A stretch of DNA of 39,831 bases from an uncultured Paraburkholderia sp. (GTDB lineage: Bacteria > Pseudomonadota > Gammaproteobacteria > Burkholderiales > Burkholderiaceae). The stretch covers positions 1-39,831 of the forward strand of contig CALNWS010000043.1 in assembly GCA_940747215.1 (NCBI GenBank), written 5' to 3'. Below are positions 28,724-37,623 of this stretch, in pieces. The stretch's first letter is position 1; each line of letters begins with the position of its first letter. Both the position numbers and the translations under genes were made by a program. Below the pieces are notes generated by a model. That model did not search any database. It saw only the letters and a program-made list of their open reading frames with translations, and was not told the DNA's origin.

Positions 28724-30189
28724 TCATGAGCGAGCTTTTCATCGACGGCGAATGGACCGCCGCCACAGGACCCGCATTCGCATCGCGCAACCCCGGCACG
28801 GGCGCGACGGTGTGGGAAGGCCACAGCGCATCGGCGGACGACGTAGATCGCGCCGTGCGGAGCGCGCGCCGCGCGTTCGGCGCGTGGTCGTCGGTGAGTC
28901 TGGACGAACGCTGCGCGGTGGTGCGCCGCGTCGCCGCGCTCGTCACCGAACGCAAGGAAGCGCTCGCCGAAGCGATCGGCCGCGAAACCGGCAAGCCGTT
29001 GTGGGAAGCGCGCACCGAAGCCGCGTCGATGGCGGCGAAGGTCGAGATTTCGATCCAGTCGTACAATGAACGCACCGGCGAAAAGCGTTCGCCAATGGCG
29101 GACGGCACGGCTGTGTTGCGGCATCGTCCGCACGGCGTGGTGGCCGTGTTCGGCCCGTACAACTTCCCTGGGCACCTGCCCAACGGTCACATCGTGCCCG
29201 CGCTGATCGCGGGTAACGCGGTGGTGTTCAAGCCGTCGGAATTCGCGCCGGGTGTCGCTGCGCTCACCGTGCAGATCTGGCGCGAGGCCGGTTTGCCGGC
29301 CGGCGTGCTGAACCTCGTGCAGGGCGAGAAGGACACGGGCGTGGCACTCGCGAATCACCGGCAGATCGACGGGCTCTTCTTTACCGGCAGTTCGGATACC
29401 GGAACATTGCTGCACAAACAGTTCGGCGGCCGTCCGGAAATCGTGCTGGCGCTCGAAATGGGCGGCAACAATCCGCTCGTGGTCGGGCCCGTGGCGGACA
29501 TCGACGCCGCCGTGCATCACACGATCCAGTCGGCGTTTCTGTCGGCGGGGCAGCGCTGCACGTGCGTGCGCCGCATTTTCGTGGCGAACGACGCGAACGG
29601 CGAGCGCTTCGTCGAGCGTCTGTTCGATGTGACGTCGTGCATTGCAGTGGGCGAATACAACGCCGATCCGCAGCCGTTCATGGGCGCGGTGATTTCGGCG
29701 CGCGCGGCTGCGCGTCTCGTGGCGGCGCAGGAGCGGCTCATCGCGGACGGCGCGCACGCGTTCCTGAAGATGGCGCAGCGCGATCCAGCGCTCGGCTTCG
29801 TCACGCCCGCGATTCTCGACGTGACCGCCGTGAAGAATCTGCCCGACGAAGAGCACTTCGGCCCGCTCGCGCAGATCATCCGCTACGACAGTTTCGATGA
29901 AGCGCTCGCAAAAGCGAACGACACCGCGTTCGGTCTCTCCGCCGGCCTGCTTGCCGACGACGAAGCGCACTGGACGCATTTCCAACGCACTATCCGCGCG
30001 GGCATCGTCAACTGGAACCGGCCGACCAACGGCGCTTCGTCGGGCGCACCGTTCGGCGGTCCGGGCCGCTCGGGCAACAACCGTCCGAGCGCGTACTATG
30101 CCGCCGACTATTGCGCGTACCCGATGGCGTCCGTCGAAAGCGCGCAACTGAACATGCCCGCGAGCGTCTCGCCGGGCCTCCAATTCTAA
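28720..30189 (+). CDS. astD: Succinylglutamate-semialdehyde dehydrogenase
   Basis: NAD-dependent aldehyde dehydrogenase for the fourth AST step. The 489-residue product (ATG at 28720, or 28726 in MIMSELFIDGEW) has VFGPYNFPGHLPNGHIVPALIAGN, FTGSSDTG, the general-base glutamate in ALEMGGNNPLVV, and the catalytic cysteine in SAGQRCTCVRR (about residue 280). The end carries NWNRPTNGASSGAPFGGPGRSGN. It overlaps aruG by 4 nt and is 9 nt from astB. Intact. Confidence 0.95.
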   Translation: MIMSELFIDGEWTAATGPAFASRNPGTGATVWEGHSASADDVDRAVRSARRAFGAWSSVSLDERCAVVRRVAALVTERKEALAEAIGRETGKPLWEARTEAASMAAKVEISIQSYNERTGEKRSPMADGTAVLRHRPHGVVAVFGPYNFPGHLPNGHIVPALIAGNAVVFKPSEFAPGVAALTVQIWREAGLPAGVLNLVQGEKDTGVALANHRQIDGLFFTGSSDTGTLLHKQFGGRPEIVLALEMGGNNPLVVGPVADIDAAVHHTIQSAFLSAGQRCTCVRRIFVANDANGERFVERLFDVTSCIAVGEYNADPQPFMGAVISARAAARLVAAQERLIADGAHAFLKMAQRDPALGFVTPAILDVTAVKNLPDEEHFGPLAQIIRYDSFDEALAKANDTAFGLSAGLLADDEAHWTHFQRTIRAGIVNWNRPTNGASSGAPFGGPGRSGNNRPSAYYAADYCAYPMASVESAQLNMPASVSPGLQF

Positions 30190-30198
30190 GGATCGACG

Positions 30199-31539
30199 AT
30201 GCAAGCCACTGAAGCCAATTTCGACGGCCTGGTTGGCCCGACTCACAACTATGCCGGCCTGTCGTTCGGCAACGTCGCGTCGCAGAACAACGAGAAATCG
30301 GTCGCGAATCCGCGTGCGGCGGCGAAGCAGGGTCTGCGCAAGATGAAGCAACTGGCCGACCTCGGCTTTCATCAGGGCGTGTTGCCGCCGCAGGAGCGGC
30401 CGTCGATGCGTCTGTTGCGTGAATTGGGTTTTTCCGGCGACGACACTTCGGTGATCGCCCGCGTTGCCCGCGATGCGCCCGAGTTGCTGGCAGCCGCGAG
30501 TTCGGCCTCCGCGATGTGGACGGCGAACGCGGCCACCGTGAGCCCTTCGGCGGATACACACGACGGCCGCGTGCATTTCACGCCGGCCAATTTGTGCAGC
30601 AAGCTGCATCGCGCGATCGAGCATGAATCCACGCGCCGCACGTTGCGCGCGATTTTCAGCGACGCCGACCGTTTCGTCGTGCACGAAGCGCTGCCCGGCA
30701 CGCCTGCGCTCGGCGACGAAGGCGCCGCGAACCATACGCGCTTCGCAGCGGAATACGGCGCACGTGGTGTCGAATTCTTCGTGTACGGACGCAGCGAGTA
30801 TCGCCGTGGACCGGAGCCGAAGCGCTTCCCCGCGCGTCAGACGTTTGAGGCGAGCCGCGCGGTCGCGCATCGTCATGGTCTCGAAGAAGCGGCCACTGTG
30901 TACGCACAGCAGAACCCGGACGTGATCGACGCAGGCGTGTTTCATAACGACGTGATCGCGGTCGGCAACCGCACCACGCTGTTTTGCCATCAGCTTGCAT
31001 TCGTCGACCAGAACGCGGTGTACGACGGGTTGCGCGCGAAGCTCGCCGCGTTCAAGGCGGAATTCAACGTGATCGAAGTGCCGGACTCGCAGGTCGCCGT
31101 AGCCGACGCGGTGAGTTCGTATCTGTTCAACAGCCAGTTGCTCACGCGCCCGGCCGGCCGGCAGATTCTCGTGGTGCCGCAGGAGTGCCTTGAAAACGCG
31201 CGCGTGGCCGCGTATCTGGACGACCTCACTTCGCACAGCGGTCCGATCGACGACGTACTCGTGTTCGATCTGCACGAAAGCATGAAGAACGGCGGCGGCC
31301 CGGCGTGCCTGCGTCTGCGCGTGGTGCTCGACGAAGCGGAACGCGCGGCGGTGTCGCGCAGCGTGTGGATCGACGATACGCTGTTCGGCCGGCTCGACGC
31401 GTGGATCGAAAAGCACTATTGCGATCGTCTCGCGCCTGCCGATCTGACCGATCCGCAACTGCTTCACGAGTCGCGTACGGCGCTGGACGAACTCACCCAG
31501 ATTCTCGGCCTAGGTTCGCTGTACGACTTCCAGCGCTGA
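30199..31539 (+). CDS. astB: N-succinylarginine dihydrolase
   Basis: Removes both terminal guanidino nitrogens of succinylarginine as ammonia, giving succinylornithine and CO2 (second AST step). The 446-residue product has the family start [41 protein letters not shown], the histidine in [14 protein letters not shown] and the catalytic Cys370 in [15 protein letters not shown], as in the pentein fold. It sits between astD (9 nt) and astE (7 nt) and is surely on the same message. Intact. Confidence 0.96.
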   Translation: MQATEANFDGLVGPTHNYAGLSFGNVASQNNEKSVANPRAAAKQGLRKMKQLADLGFHQGVLPPQERPSMRLLRELGFSGDDTSVIARVARDAPELLAAASSASAMWTANAATVSPSADTHDGRVHFTPANLCSKLHRAIEHESTRRTLRAIFSDADRFVVHEALPGTPALGDEGAANHTRFAAEYGARGVEFFVYGRSEYRRGPEPKRFPARQTFEASRAVAHRHGLEEAATVYAQQNPDVIDAGVFHNDVIAVGNRTTLFCHQLAFVDQNAVYDGLRAKLAAFKAEFNVIEVPDSQVAVADAVSSYLFNSQLLTRPAGRQILVVPQECLENARVAAYLDDLTSHSGPIDDVLVFDLHESMKNGGGPACLRLRVVLDEAERAAVSRSVWIDDTLFGRLDAWIEKHYCDRLAPADLTDPQLLHESRTALDELTQILGLGSLYDFQR

Positions 31540-31546
31540 GGCGGCC

Positions 31547-32623
31547 ATGTCTGAAGCGAATTCTGCGGCGATGACGGGCGATTTTCTCGCTTATACACTG
31601 GCGGGAACGCGGCTTGGCGTCAGCGAACGCGAAGGCGTGTGCGCGAATGGCCGCGTGCGCTGGCAATGGCAGGACGAAGGTGTGCTGCTGCTCGAACCTA
31701 GCGTGCAGGCATTCGGTGCGCCGCTTCGCAGCATCTTGGTATCGGCGGGCGTGCATGGCGACGAGACCGCGCCGATCGAACTGCTGTCGTATTTCGTGCG
31801 CGACCTGGCGAGCGGCAAAGCGGCGCTCGCGTGCCGTCTGCTGGTGATACTCGGCAACGTGGACGCGATGCGCAACGCGCACCGTTATCGCGACGACGAT
31901 CTGAACCGGCTCTTCAGCGGTCGTCACCGTCAGGTGCCGGACAGCCACGAAGCACCGCGCGCCGCGGCGCTTGAAGAGGCGGCGCAGCGGTTCTTCGCCG
32001 GGGCGTCGAGTGAGCCAGGTGCGCGCTGGCACATCGACATGCACACGGCGATTCGCGCGTCCGCCTTCGAGCGATTTGCACTGCTGCCGCACACTGGCAA
32101 GCCGTACGCGCGCGCGATGTTCGAATGGCTCGGTGAAGCGACCATCAGCGCGGTGCTGTTGCACACCACGAAGGGCAATACGTATTCGCATTTCACCGCC
32201 GAAACTTGCGGCGCCGAAGCGTGCACGCTGGAGCTGGGCAAAATGCGGCCGTTCGGCGAGAACGACCTCACGCGCTTCGCGGGCGCCGACGAAGTCGTGC
32301 GCCGGCTCGTCGCGGGCAATGCAGACAGTGCGGACAGTGCGGGCAAGCAAGAGCCGCCCGCCGCGCCGTTGCTGCGCGTGTTTACCGTGATCGATCAGAT
32401 CACGAAGCAGAGCGACGCGTTCGAACTGCTGGTCGAGAAGGACGTGCCGAATTTCACGCCGTTCGCGCGCGGCACCTTGCTCGCTCGCGACGGCGACTAT
32501 CGCTACGTCGTTGCGCATGATGAAGAGCGCATCGTGTTTCCCAACGCGACGGTCAAGCCCGGTTTGCGCGTCAGTCTGATGGTGGTCGACACGACCGACG
32601 CGACGCTTTCACAGCTCGCCTAA
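31547..32623 (+). CDS. astE: Succinylglutamate desuccinylase
   Basis: A zinc carboxypeptidase-like enzyme that splits succinylglutamate into succinate and glutamate, the last AST step. The 358-residue product has the zinc ligands in [15 protein letters not shown] and [12 protein letters not shown], the substrate-binding [16 protein letters not shown], and the catalytic Glu region [16 protein letters not shown] short internal repeat gives [10 protein letters not shown] near residue 260. The start at 31547 follows astB by 7 nt. Intact and last in the operon. Confidence 0.94.
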   Translation: MSEANSAAMTGDFLAYTLAGTRLGVSEREGVCANGRVRWQWQDEGVLLLEPSVQAFGAPLRSILVSAGVHGDETAPIELLSYFVRDLASGKAALACRLLVILGNVDAMRNAHRYRDDDLNRLFSGRHRQVPDSHEAPRAAALEEAAQRFFAGASSEPGARWHIDMHTAIRASAFERFALLPHTGKPYARAMFEWLGEATISAVLLHTTKGNTYSHFTAETCGAEACTLELGKMRPFGENDLTRFAGADEVVRRLVAGNADSADSAGKQEPPAAPLLRVFTVIDQITKQSDAFELLVEKDVPNFTPFARGTLLARDGDYRYVVAHDEERIVFPNATVKPGLRVSLMVVDTTDATLSQLA

Positions 32624-32628
32624 GCCAC

Positions 32629-32660
32629 GGCGCTGTCTGTCTTTTCATGACGGCAGCGCC
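32629..32660 (+). terminator. Stem-loop after astE, terminator-like
   Basis: GGCGCTG pairs with CAGCGCC, with an inner GTC/GAC pairing around TTTTCAT. It lies 5 nt after the astE stop. There is no T-run behind it, so it may act as an mRNA 3-prime end structure rather than a classical terminator. The following 32661-32945 shows no gene and must contain the promoter of the binding-protein gene. Confidence 0.5.
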
Positions 32661-32945
32661 CATTTCCCTGCGGCTCGTCACAGCTTTCCCTCCCGATTTC
32701 CTTGCTTGAGCGCGACACGAATTTGCACGTTTGCAGTGCAGCCATTCGCGGCCGATTCGCGCTCGCTTGAAGCATGCCTCTGTGCGCATCCGGCGGGCAC
32801 GGCCCAAGTTGTATGTACAATTCAGTCCTCGCGGTTGCTGCGCTGCATCACAGCGGCTGCCGGAGTTTGAAGCGTTTTTTTGGCGCGGCAATGATGCCTG
32901 CCCAGATTCGGCTCCGTTTTTTCATATCGTAGAGGAAGATCTGTA

Positions 32946-33743
32946 ATGAAGATGAATTGGCGAAACATGGCTGCACTCGTGCTGCTGTTCGCATCGGCAA
33001 AGTTGACGGCCGGCACCGCGATGGCCGCGGACATCAAGGAAGTGCGTTTCGGTGTCGAGGCGTCGTATGCGCCGTTTGAATCGAAGTCGTCGACGGGCCA
33101 GTTGCAGGGTTTCGACATCGACGTCGGCAACGCCGTGTGCGCAAAGCTGAAGGCAAGGTGCGTGTGGGTCGAGAATTCGTTCGACGGTCTGATCCCGGCA
33201 CTCGAAGCGCGTAAATTCAACGCGATCAACTCGGACATGACGATTACCGACCAGCGTCGTCAGGCAATCGACTTCACAGATCCGATCTACACGATCCCGA
33301 ACCAGATGATCGCGAAGAAGGGCAGCGGTCTGCTGCCGACGCCTGCGTCGTTGAAGGGCAAGCACGTCGGCGTGCTGCAGGACGCGATCCAAGAGACGTA
33401 TGCGAAGGCGCGCTGGGCACCGGCGGGTGTCGACGTCGTGCCGTATCAGACGCAGGACCAGATTTACGCCGACCTCGCGTCGGGTCGTCTCGACGCGGCG
33501 TTCCAGGACGCCGAAGCGGCCTCGAAAGGCTTCCTGAAGAAGCCGCAAGGCGCAGGCTTCGAGTTCGCGGGTCCGGCCGTGACGGACGAGAAACTGCTCG
33601 GCGCGGGCGTGGGCTACGGCGTGCGCAAGAATGACAAGGTTTTGAAGGACGCGCTCAACCAGGCGCTGAAAGAGTTGAAGGCGGACGGCACGATCGACCG
33701 CCTCGCGGCTAAGTACTTCGACATGAAAGTCGTGTTGAAGTAA
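32946..33743 (+). CDS. Periplasmic lysine/arginine/ornithine-type binding protein
   Basis: A class II solute-binding protein (SBP_bac_3) of 265 residues. AGAGGAAG stands before the ATG at 32946. The signal peptide MKMNWRNMAALVLLFASAKLTA ends at AMA-AD, and the mature protein shows KEVRFGVEASYAPFESKS, GFDIDVGNAVCAKLKARC, FNAINSDMTITDQRRQAIDFTDP and the cysteine pair of this group. It is the only binding protein near hisQMP, and those genes lack one in their own operon, so it most likely feeds HisQMP. Ligand specificity cannot be told from sequence alone. Intact. Confidence 0.92.
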   Translation: MKMNWRNMAALVLLFASAKLTAGTAMAADIKEVRFGVEASYAPFESKSSTGQLQGFDIDVGNAVCAKLKARCVWVENSFDGLIPALEARKFNAINSDMTITDQRRQAIDFTDPIYTIPNQMIAKKGSGLLPTPASLKGKHVGVLQDAIQETYAKARWAPAGVDVVPYQTQDQIYADLASGRLDAAFQDAEAASKGFLKKPQGAGFEFAGPAVTDEKLLGAGVGYGVRKNDKVLKDALNQALKELKADGTIDRLAAKYFDMKVVLK

Positions 33744-33764
33744 GGCACGGCAGGCAGGAAAAGG

Positions 33765-33790
33765 AACGGCCGCTGATCGCAGCCGTTTTC
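33765..33790 (+). terminator. Probable terminator between binding protein and convergent adc
   Basis: AACGGC pairs with GCCGTT around an 11-nt loop, with TTTTC overlapping the 3-prime side. It is in the short gap between the two converging genes, where a terminator is expected. The stem is only six base pairs. Confidence 0.55.
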
Positions 33791-33817
33791 ATATCCGCGA
33801 AACGCGGGTTCGCAGCT

Positions 33818-34570
33818 TCAGCGCGTGTTCTGCGGCTGATCGAGATAGTCGAACACCACTTCGCCGAGACCGAGCGTGAGATCGGCAAGCAGATGGCGCG
33901 CTTCGACGATCTCGAGCACCGGCAATTCCGCGACCGGCACAAGCGCATGCGGCGCGAGTTCCAGCGCGGCCGGACCGGTCCATGCGCCTTTCAGATCGAT
34001 GTCCTGCAGGTAGTAGCGCACGAGTTCGCAGATGCGCGGCGTGCCGTCCACGTGCGGAATCACCTTGAGCAGGAAGTTGGGCGTCTCGAGCCGCTTTCTG
34101 TTGCGCGAGATCGAGCTGGCGATGCTTGTAGCCCATCGTGCTGGTGGCGATGCGCACGGGACCGTAGTCGAGCGTGCCGACGAGAGTATCGGTATGCACG
34201 TCGAGCACGGGCTTCGCGAGCTTCTTCGGAAAGCCCAGAGTTCGCGGCCGCCGGCGATGGGCGGATGGTCGTCGAGATACGTGGCGAGCGTGTAGCTACC
34301 CGCCACGCCTTCGTACGACACCGGAATCACCTGGCCGCTTTCGGTGTAGTCGCCAAAACCGGTGGAGTCCGGCATGCGGATGAATTCGTAATGCACGAGC
34401 GGCTCGCCGATCTGCAGCGGCTCGGGCACGACGGCGCGGAGCTTGTCCGGGTCGGTGTGGTACGTGATGATCAGGAATTCACGATTGATGAAGCGATACG
34501 GACCCATGGGAAACGCCGGGTTCGTGATCGGCATAGCGAAGGCATTTGACAGCACGCTTTTGACGTCCAT
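33818..34570 (-). pseudogene. Acetoacetate decarboxylase, catalytic segment frame-scrambled
   Basis: The minus-strand frame is open from [21 protein letters not shown] (ATG 34570, AAGGAAA before it) to [10 protein letters not shown]. Its ends match acetoacetate decarboxylase: [27 protein letters not shown]-type GGRELW, and [23 protein letters not shown]. Between about 34230 and 34100 the frame is off by one: after GGRELWAF the DNA still encodes PKKLAKP and [20 protein letters not shown] in the neighbouring frame, and a second shift restores the frame before ETPNF. The scrambled part includes the FPKK lysines, one of which forms the Schiff base in this family. The protein would be full length but catalytically dead. 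Confidence 0.85.
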
Positions 34571-34879
34571 GTTTTTCCTTGGTGGTAAAAGACAGGTGGA
34601 ACGCTTTTGCACTGTGCAACAGTATCGCGGGTTGTGTGCCGCTTTGATGTCAGCGTCGCCGCCGATTGTTAGCGGAAATTGCGTCGGGAGCGTGTCGTTG
34701 CAGGATGAAGAGCAGGGCGGGCAAGCGCAGGAGCGCCGTGCGACAGGCAGGCGTGTGAGGTGGCGGGACGGAAAGACGGCGGCATGGGGCCGCATGCCGC
34801 GCTTATGGACTTCGGCGAGCTTAGGGCAAACACAGAAGAGTTGAAGTAAAATACCGCAATCAGCGATCGCGCCACGTTT
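34571..34879. other. Gap between adc and HDOD pseudogenes
   Basis: About 310 bp with no recognised gene. It contains the upstream region of the minus-strand adc gene. No remnant of the patatin or hydroxybutyrate dehydrogenase genes that often accompany adc in Burkholderia was recognised. Confidence 0.5.
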
Positions 34880-36268
34880 TTACATCATTTCCATTTCCTG
34901 TATCTGCCCCAGGCCGAAAAAACGGCCGAGTTCCTTGGCCATTTCGTTGAGCTTGCTCATCTCTTTCTGCGATATTCGCCGCGGCTCGTGGCTGTGCGAC
35001 CAGTCGCCGTACAGCAGCGCCACCGTCTGATCGCTCTCGTCGACGATTGGCAGCAGCACGAAGGCGCGGGCGTCGTCGAACGAACGGCGGAACCACTCCG
35101 GCAACCGCGCGAACATTTTCGGATCGCGTGCATTCTCGATGAAAATGCCCACCGAGTTCGCAATCGCGAGGTGGAATACGTCCGGTTCGAACGCGGTGTT
35201 GAAGGTCAGGCGTGGCAGCGCCGCGTCGATTCTCGGGCCGAGCCCGAGCCGTGCCTTGAAGGTGCCGTTGCTATGCTTGACGAACACGATCCGTGCGCGC
35301 AAAGCCGAGACCGGCGAGCACGGTTTCGGCCGCCATGCTGAACGCGGGCGCAAGCGGGCTGCCGTCCGGCAGGCCGCGCAGGTCGTCCACGCCGGCCGCG
35401 ATCCGTTCTTCGGGGCTCAGCGCCTCGCGCGCGATCGCGTCCGCGTTGGCGCGCAATTCCACGATCTCGCGTATCACGCCGTCGCCGCCTTCCTCGCGCT
35501 CCCATTCCGGCATGTTCTGCTGGGTAAGGACGTCGGCAACCGCCCGTCGAATAATGGCGCGCAGCCACTGCACTTGGCGCGGCTGCTCGGTGTCCTGCGG
35601 ATCGAATTCGCCCATGCCGGAGCGGATCGTGTCCGGCAGACGCTAGCGCACGGCCGCTTCTTCGACGATTTCGTCGAACGTGACGCCGAGCACCAGCACG
35701 CAGGCGTCGGCTTCCAGCGTGCCGTCGTCGATATGACGGCGAATCTGGTCCCATTTCGCGTCGAGATAGAACACCACCAGCAGCTTGCCGATCTGCCGCA
35801 TCAGCGTGCAGGCCACGGCTTCCTCGCCGGCGCGCAGATCGCCGCGTTCCGTGAGCTTGCGTGCGATGCAGCCGGAGAGCAACGTGCGGTTCAGCTCCAG
35901 TTTCGCGTCGATGCGCCGTGGCGCGCTGTGGTGAAAGTGATTCACGATCTTCAGACCGACCACGAGATGGCCGACCGCGTTCATGCCGAGCACCATCAGC
36001 GCGCGCGACACGGTGGTGATGTTGCCGCCGAATGCCATATACATCGCCGAGTTGGCGAGCCACAGCACTTTTTGCGTCAGGGCGAAGTCGGACAACACCA
36101 CCTGCACGAGGCCGTTGAAGTCGAGGTCGTCATTGTCATCGCCGCCATGGTGGTGCGAAGCGACTTCGACAGCATGGGGAAATCGCCGCGCTCGCTCATT
36201 CGCGTCCATAGCCGGTCGAGGACCGCCGCCTTTACCATGTGAGTACCGCAAAAGCCAACATGTTCCAA
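34880..36268 (-). pseudogene. HDOD-domain signalling protein, frameshifts and amber codon
   Basis: Starting at an ATG at 36268 or 36238 (MVKAAVLDRLWTRMSERGDFPMLSKSLR), the frame shifts near 36140 and continues DDLDFNGLVQVVLSDFALTQKVL and WLANSAMYMAFGGNITTVSRAL, the HDOD signature, with tryptophan for the usual arginine in KVLRLANS. TAG at 35643-35645 interrupts EEAAVR-stop-RLPDTIRSGMG, where tryptophan is expected (TGG to TAG). A further frameshift near 35297 precedes IVFVKHSNGTFKARLGLGPRI and the GAF-like C-terminal half ending EMEMM. HDOD proteins are degenerate HD phosphohydrolase-like domains used in signalling. Partner and output are unknown. Confidence 0.85.
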
Positions 36269-36339
36269 AGAATGCCAAGCCAGCCTCAGGCCGGCCTGTT
36301 CCGCTGCATGGTCCGCTACATGAGCATCGCGTCTTCATG

Positions 36340-37623
36340 CTAGGCGGAATGCAGGTGGAGCGTGCGCGATTCGAAACGCCGCGCAAGTTCGTCGGAGGGC
36401 AGCGCCTTGCAGACGAGCCACCCCTGAATATGGTCGCACCCCATCTCGGTGAGCAGGGTGCGTTGTGCTTCCGTTTCGACACCTTCGGCCACCAGCTCCA
36501 GATCCAGCTCCAGTGTCTGCGTAAGCCCGACCACGGTGCTCACAATTGTCTGATCATTTCGCAAGGTTGGCAGATTCTCGACAAAACTCCTGTCGATATT
36601 GAGCTTCGCAAGCGGGAAGCGTTGCAGGTAAGCTAGACTCGAATAGCCCGTGCCGAAGTCGTCGATCGCGAAGCGGGTGCCCATTGCCGTCAGTTCGATT
36701 GCTTCACGCACCGAATCCTTGAAACGCGGATCGCGGAACTGTTGCAGCGACACGTTCACGGCCACGTACTGCATCGAAATGCCTTTTGTATCCCACTGGA
36801 TCAGCTGTGCATGCAGGCAACCTTCAACACCCAGTTGCCGAGGAAGTTGATGAGCCCGATGGATTCCGCGAGCGGAATGAACATCGACGGGGGCACGAGA
36901 CCATGCACCGGATGCGTCCAGCGGATCAGCAGCGCTTCGACACCCACCATGCCGAGCGTGCGGCTGCTCGTGATGGGCTGGAAGTGTAGTGGAACTCGCC
37001 GTTGCGTACACCGTCGTAGAGGTCGGCCTCCAGTTTCAGGCGCTCGCCTTCTACGTGCCGGATTGTCGTCCGGCACGTAGAAGGCGAGTGTGTTGCCGCC
37101 GGCCGCCTTGGTCTGCAGCAGCGCGTGGTCGGCCCAGCGCAGCAGATGCGTGTCGTGGCCGGCGGTGTTGTTGGCGTGGCGCACGTCCGGATAGAGCGCG
37201 ATGCCGATGCTCGCCGACAGGTGGACCTGCTGGCCTTTGTAGACGTGCGGCTGCTGGATCGCGGTCGGAAGGCGCCGCGCCAGCGCTTCGGCGGCGGCCG
37301 TGGCGTCGGTGCGGCTCGTGGCGGGCTTCACGAGGATCGCGAGTTCGTCGCTCGCCACGCGGGCAACCGTCTCGCTCGGGCTCGTCATGTTGAGGATGCG
37401 ACGCGCGGTGTCGCGCAGCATGTCGTCGCCGGCGTCGTAGCCGAGCCCGCGGTTCACGCGCTGATAGTCGTTGATGTCGAGCAGCAGCGCGGCGAGCGTG
37501 CCGTGCGCGTCGAGCAGCATCGGGATCAGCGCCGGCTGGTTGGCGAGGTTGTACAGTGTCGGCCATAATCTCGCTGCGTAGCCTTTCGATCACTTGCACC
37601 GATGATCCATGTCTGAACGTCAT
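36340..37623 (-). pseudogene. GGDEF-EAL cyclic-di-GMP protein, several frameshifts
   Basis: From the ATG at 37623 (MTFRHGSSVQVIERLRSEIMADT) a one-base loss near 37562 leads to the GGDEF domain in the next frame: LLLDINDYQRVNRGLGYDAGDDMLRDTARR, ASDEL in place of GGDEF, and SASIGIALYP. The linker to the EAL domain is out of frame between the palindrome at 37043-37088 and about 36966. EAL then follows as HFQPITSSRTLGMVGVEALL (EAL motif) and VPPSMFIPLAESIGL. Near 36810 the frame changes again before QLIQWDTKG, IDDFGTGYSSLAYL and ELVAEGVETEAQ. The ASDEL site means the cyclase half was probably inactive before decay. Confidence 0.85.
37043..37088. repeat. Perfect palindrome, 20-bp arms and 6-nt loop
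   Basis: The left arm 37043-37062 is the exact reverse complement of 37069-37088; the loop 37063-37068 is TTGTCG. It lies inside the GGDEF-EAL pseudogene at the point where the coding frame leaves the expected linker sequence. No T-run follows, so it is not a terminator. Confidence 0.95.

Noticed and set aside
28429..31467. Very long minus-strand open frame (over 1000 codons) opposite aruG, astD and astB
   Set aside because: It is a codon-bias shadow of three well-identified genes in GC-rich DNA and its composition (rich in Arg, His, Ala) matches no protein family.
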